Source of the DNA: Virgibacillus sp. MSJ-26
GTDB lineage: Bacteria; Bacillota; Bacilli; Bacillales; Amphibacillaceae
DNA length: 36,683 nt
Direction: 5' to 3'
Assembly: GCF_018918075.1 (NCBI RefSeq)
Contig: NZ_JAHLPW010000027.1
Location: forward strand, 1-36,683
Shown here: positions 34,264 to 36,683 of the stretch, in pieces
Layout of the letters: every line of letters starts with the position of its first letter
Position numbering within the stretch: the stretch's first letter is position 1
Program-made: the position numbers and the translations under genes
The notes under the pieces: generated by a model
The model's input: the letters and a program-made list of their open reading frames with translations, nothing else
What the model was told of the DNA's origin: nothing
The model's database searches: none

Positions 34264-35910
34264 TTAAAAGTCTAATGTGCGACCGCCTCGCGAACGCCGA
34301 ATATCCATCATTTCATCCGGTTCTTGCTTAGGATCATTCTCATAATCCTCTCTATCATCCTGAAGAGTCGCCGTCACGGCACGGACATTTGCCCAATCCC
34401 TTAACGCCCTGATTCGCTCAGCCTGAGTCACGGATAAAGGCACAGTCTGTTTAATCGCCTTTTCAATATCTTCAGACAGCAGAGAACGATCATTTGAATA
34501 AGCTTCAAACAAACCAGTAATCACCGCCTGTTCAATCTCCGCTCCAATAAAGCCTTCCGATAAGTCGGCAAGTTTCCTCAACAACGTCTCATTAACCTCC
34601 AAGTGCCCCTTGACTTTTTCAGTAATCAATCGCTTATTAATATGAATTTCAAAAATCTTCTCCCGCTCCCGTGTCGTTGGCAAATCTACAAAAAAGATTT
34701 CATCAAAACGTCCTTTTCGAAGAAGTTCAGGCGGTAAAGATTGAATATCGTTCGCCGTTGCCACCACAAAAACTGGATCGGTTTTTTCCTGCATCCATGT
34801 CAGCAATGTCCCGAAGATACGTGTCGATGTCCCACTATCGCCAGTCGTATTCGTTCCTCCGAGCCCTTTTTCAATTTCATCGATCCATAAAATCGAAGGG
34901 GAAATCGCTTCTGCCGTCTCAATCGCTTTCCGCATATTTTCCTCACTGCTCCCGACAAGACCACTGAATATTTTTCCCATATCGAGTTTTAATAAGGGCA
35001 GACGCCACAATGAGCTAACAGCTTTAGCAATCAAACTCTTTCCACAACCCGGAATTCCTGTAAGTAAAATTCCTTTTGGGGCTGGAAGGCTGTATTCACT
35101 CGCCGAATCCATCCACGAATGATTCCGTTTTTGAAGCCATCGTTTAATATTCTCCAAGCCACCCACATCCGCCATGCTCGGGTCTTGCGGGATATATTCA
35201 AGCAAACCATTCTTCTTAATAATCTGCTGTTTTTCTTTTAAAACATGATCCACACTATTGATATCAAGCCGGCCATCCGTCACCATGGAAAGGGCAAACG
35301 CATTCTCTGCCTCTTGGAGTGTCAATCCAAGAGCCGCCTTAATTAACATCTCTTCCTCACTTGCGTCTAAGTCCACCACAATCCGGTCGTTGCTTTTATT
35401 CATCTCAATCATTTGATTCAGCACACGTTTAAGATCATTATATGTCGGCAATCCATAATCTACGAAAATAATATCTTTCTGCAACTCCAGTGGAATCGAA
35501 AATGTAGGAGAAACAAAAATAACGTTTTTCGGATAGGGGCTTCTCTCAATCACAGATACCAAATCACGGATTTTACGAATAACCCCCGGGTCAGGCTGTC
35601 GATTTTCCCCACCCATATAAACATGAAAGTCTTTCAACACAAACACTGAAGGTTCTTCTATTCTTTGAATCTGTTCCAAAGCTTGAATCGGCTGTTTTGA
35701 GTTTCGAGTTGGCTTCATCTCATCATTCACCAACCCCTCCGTCAAACTCCATGTATACAACTTCCGTGTCGTCTTGATCAGCTTTTCATCCGAACAGATT
35801 TTCTGGATATCGCGAATGACACGATCCTCTTCCCATGTAGAAATGGATAAAAAAGAAAACCTCGCCCTTAAATATTGCGAAAGCTTTATCGTAAAGTTTT
35901 CCTGCTCCAT
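34264..35910 (-). CDS. AAA+ ATPase (Ycf46-like)
   Basis: The protein is 548 aa from the preferred start; positions here are counted from the ATG three codons upstream. An N-terminal domain of about 230 residues resembles a degenerate P-loop fold (VFVLKDFHVYM, KNVIFVSP) without a Walker A. The AAA+ module follows: Walker A GIPGCGKS 288-295, Walker B ILWIDEIE 343-350, sensor 1 VVATAND near 385-391, RKGRFDE (arginine finger) near 401-407, and a C-terminal lid to about 490. This two-part layout fits Ycf46 of plastids and cyanobacteria. GGGG sits nine bases before the preferred ATG at 35910. It heads the five-gene operon behind a sigma-A promoter. It probably remodels a protein partner; the target is unknown. 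Confidence 0.87.
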   Translation of the reverse strand: MEQENFTIKLSQYLRARFSFLSISTWEEDRVIRDIQKICSDEKLIKTTRKLYTWSLTEGLVNDEMKPTRNSKQPIQALEQIQRIEEPSVFVLKDFHVYMGGENRQPDPGVIRKIRDLVSVIERSPYPKNVIFVSPTFSIPLELQKDIIFVDYGLPTYNDLKRVLNQMIEMNKSNDRIVVDLDASEEEMLIKAALGLTLQEAENAFALSMVTDGRLDINSVDHVLKEKQQIIKKNGLLEYIPQDPSMADVGGLENIKRWLQKRNHSWMDSASEYSLPAPKGILLTGIPGCGKSLIAKAVSSLWRLPLLKLDMGKIFSGLVGSSEENMRKAIETAEAISPSILWIDEIEKGLGGTNTTGDSGTSTRIFGTLLTWMQEKTDPVFVVATANDIQSLPPELLRKGRFDEIFFVDLPTTREREKIFEIHINKRLITEKVKGHLEVNETLLRKLADLSEGFIGAEIEQAVITGLFEAYSNDRSLLSEDIEKAIKQTVPLSVTQAERIRALRDWANVRAVTATLQDDREDYENDPKQEPDEMMDIRRSRGGRTLDF

Positions 35911-35938
35911 TCTATCCATCCCCTTCTAATAAATGTAA

Positions 35939-35967
35939 TTTATATCATTCTATCATATTGAGAACAA
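35939..35967 (-). promoter_or_regulatory. sigma-A promoter of the AAA+ operon
   Basis: On the minus strand TTGTTC (35962-35967), a 17-base spacer and TATAAA (35939-35944) lie about 30 bases upstream of the AAA+ start. It is the only good promoter found for the five genes. Confidence 0.7.
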
Positions 35968-36278
35968 AAAAAGCAGTACGAGATACACGAATAATTCTGA
36001 ATTGTATGGACGTGGTATTGTCTCGATTACTAGCAACAAAAACAAACCAGATTCAAGATAATTTCCTCGATAAAGGTTTGATGACAAGACCTAGTGAAAA
36101 CTAAGGGGATTCTCTGACCACTTTACATAAAGAGGGGGGCTTAATAAGAGAAGATAAAATTGCATCTATAACGCGATGTAGCCACTATCAAATGTGATAG
36201 TGGCTCACTCATTAAACAGATAATTATTTCCTTATCCAGGCTCGCTCAATGATGGCAGAACCTAACACCTTATAAAAA
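35968..36278. other. intergenic region upstream of the AAA+ operon
   Basis: No gene is seen. AATTCTGAATTGT at 35993-36005 resembles the centre of the 5541 REP-like hairpin. AGCCACTATCA (36180-36190) and TGATAGTGGCT (36195-36205) form a perfect 11-bp hairpin with a 4-base loop and no T-run. Confidence 0.45.
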
Positions 36279-36528
36279 TCATTTTACATATACACCTTTT
36301 TTATCTAGATAATCAAGCCATTCCGCGACACCAGACTTTATGGTCAAACCTTCCTTATCCAAAATTCGTTTAAAAGTCTGATCGTATTCATCAATAAAAT
36401 CTGAAAAGGATATATTATTCCCATACTTTCCACTATAAAACTGTTCAACTCCTTTTATATCTATTCCAATCGTTTGTTTACACATACCTAACGGAAAATC
36501 AATATCGTATTTATTTCTAAAAGTTTCA
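36279..36528 (-). pseudogene. truncated second copy of the HAD phosphatase gene
   Basis: The fragment encodes ETFRNKYDIDFP, then MCKQTIGIDIKG through LDYLDKKG, closely matching residues of the HAD gene at 31126-31781. Homology starts near 36528 and ends near 36291, so both the DxD motif and the C-terminal motifs are missing. It lies on the same strand as the first copy and about 4.7 kb away, with the AAA+ operon between them. It is a dead fragment from a duplication. Confidence 0.8.
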
Positions 36529-36580
36529 ATTCAGCTCACAAAACATTACTAAGATTCTCCACAAAAAACATACTAAGATT

Positions 36581-36616
36581 AGTGGGTAATGTCATCGACG
36601 GATGACATTACCCACT
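36581..36616 (+). terminator. 16-bp stem terminator near the window end
   Basis: AGTGGGTAATGTCATC and GATGACATTACCCACT are perfect complements with a 4-base loop (GACG). ATTTTCTTTTT follows on the plus strand. No plus-strand gene ends just before it in the window. It may also serve a minus-strand gene beyond the edge. A direct repeat, CATTACTAAGATT/CATACTAAGATT, precedes it. Confidence 0.6.
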
Positions 36617-36683
36617 ATTTTCTTTTTATAAGGTATAGTGAGAAGTGAAAGAAAGCCCGACCGAAGCCTCAGGGATCACGAAT

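Overview
This is a 36.7-kb, AT-rich window from the chromosome of a low-GC, endospore-forming member of the Bacillales. The genus is not resolved; the Virgibacillus/Oceanobacillus/Alkalihalobacillus type is an inference. The evidence is a clear cwlJ spore germination hydrolase, AGGAGG-type ribosome binding sites, TTG starts, sigma-A promoters, a bacillopeptidase F-like exoprotease with a strongly acidic sequence, and typical Firmicutes rho-independent terminators.

Layout. 1-6.1 kb: tail of an unknown gene, a 20/21-bp tandem-repeat array, a nucleoside hydrolase, a small lipoprotein, cwlJ, two more repeat blocks, a DHA2-type drug exporter and a DUF3592 membrane protein. 6.2-8.3 kb: a decayed MFS transporter, then a small Cys/Tyr-rich (coat-like) gene enclosed by a 17-bp inverted repeat and interrupted by an in-frame amber codon. 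8.5-19.0 kb: one giant secreted protease of 3127 codons, bracketed by two arrays of the same 20-bp repeat. 19.1-23.6 kb: a TPR/coiled-coil protein, a MazEF-like toxin-antitoxin pair whose toxin lacks the usual catalytic Arg, two tiny convergent genes sharing one terminator, and a two-TM protein. 24.1-30.7 kb: lrgAB-like holin/antiholin-type genes, then a sugar-acid operon (dehydrogenase, DUF1537 kinase, GntP permease, frameshifted class II aldolase) with a divergent GntR repressor. 30.7-36.7 kb: a frameshifted HAD phosphatase, an IS3 remnant, a five-gene operon (AAA+ ATPase, DUF1257, DUF2997, membrane HhH protein, NrdG-like radical SAM), and a second truncated copy of the same HAD gene.

How the genes work together. 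The sugar-acid operon reads as import (GntP), oxidation (beta-hydroxyacid dehydrogenase), phosphorylation (DUF1537 kinase) and aldol cleavage, under a FadR-type GntR repressor with two operator-like palindromes. The most likely undescribed system is the AAA+/DUF1257/DUF2997/HhH/radical-SAM operon. Its first two genes resemble the plastid/cyanobacterial Ycf46 and Ycf35 proteins, and the genes are overlapped or tightly spaced behind one good promoter.

The region shows much gene decay (MFS, aldolase, HAD twice, IS3, possibly the Cys/Tyr gene). It is also rich in intergenic repeats: four arrays built on TCTATGTGCC, one 52-bp triplet repeat, and REP-like palindromes.
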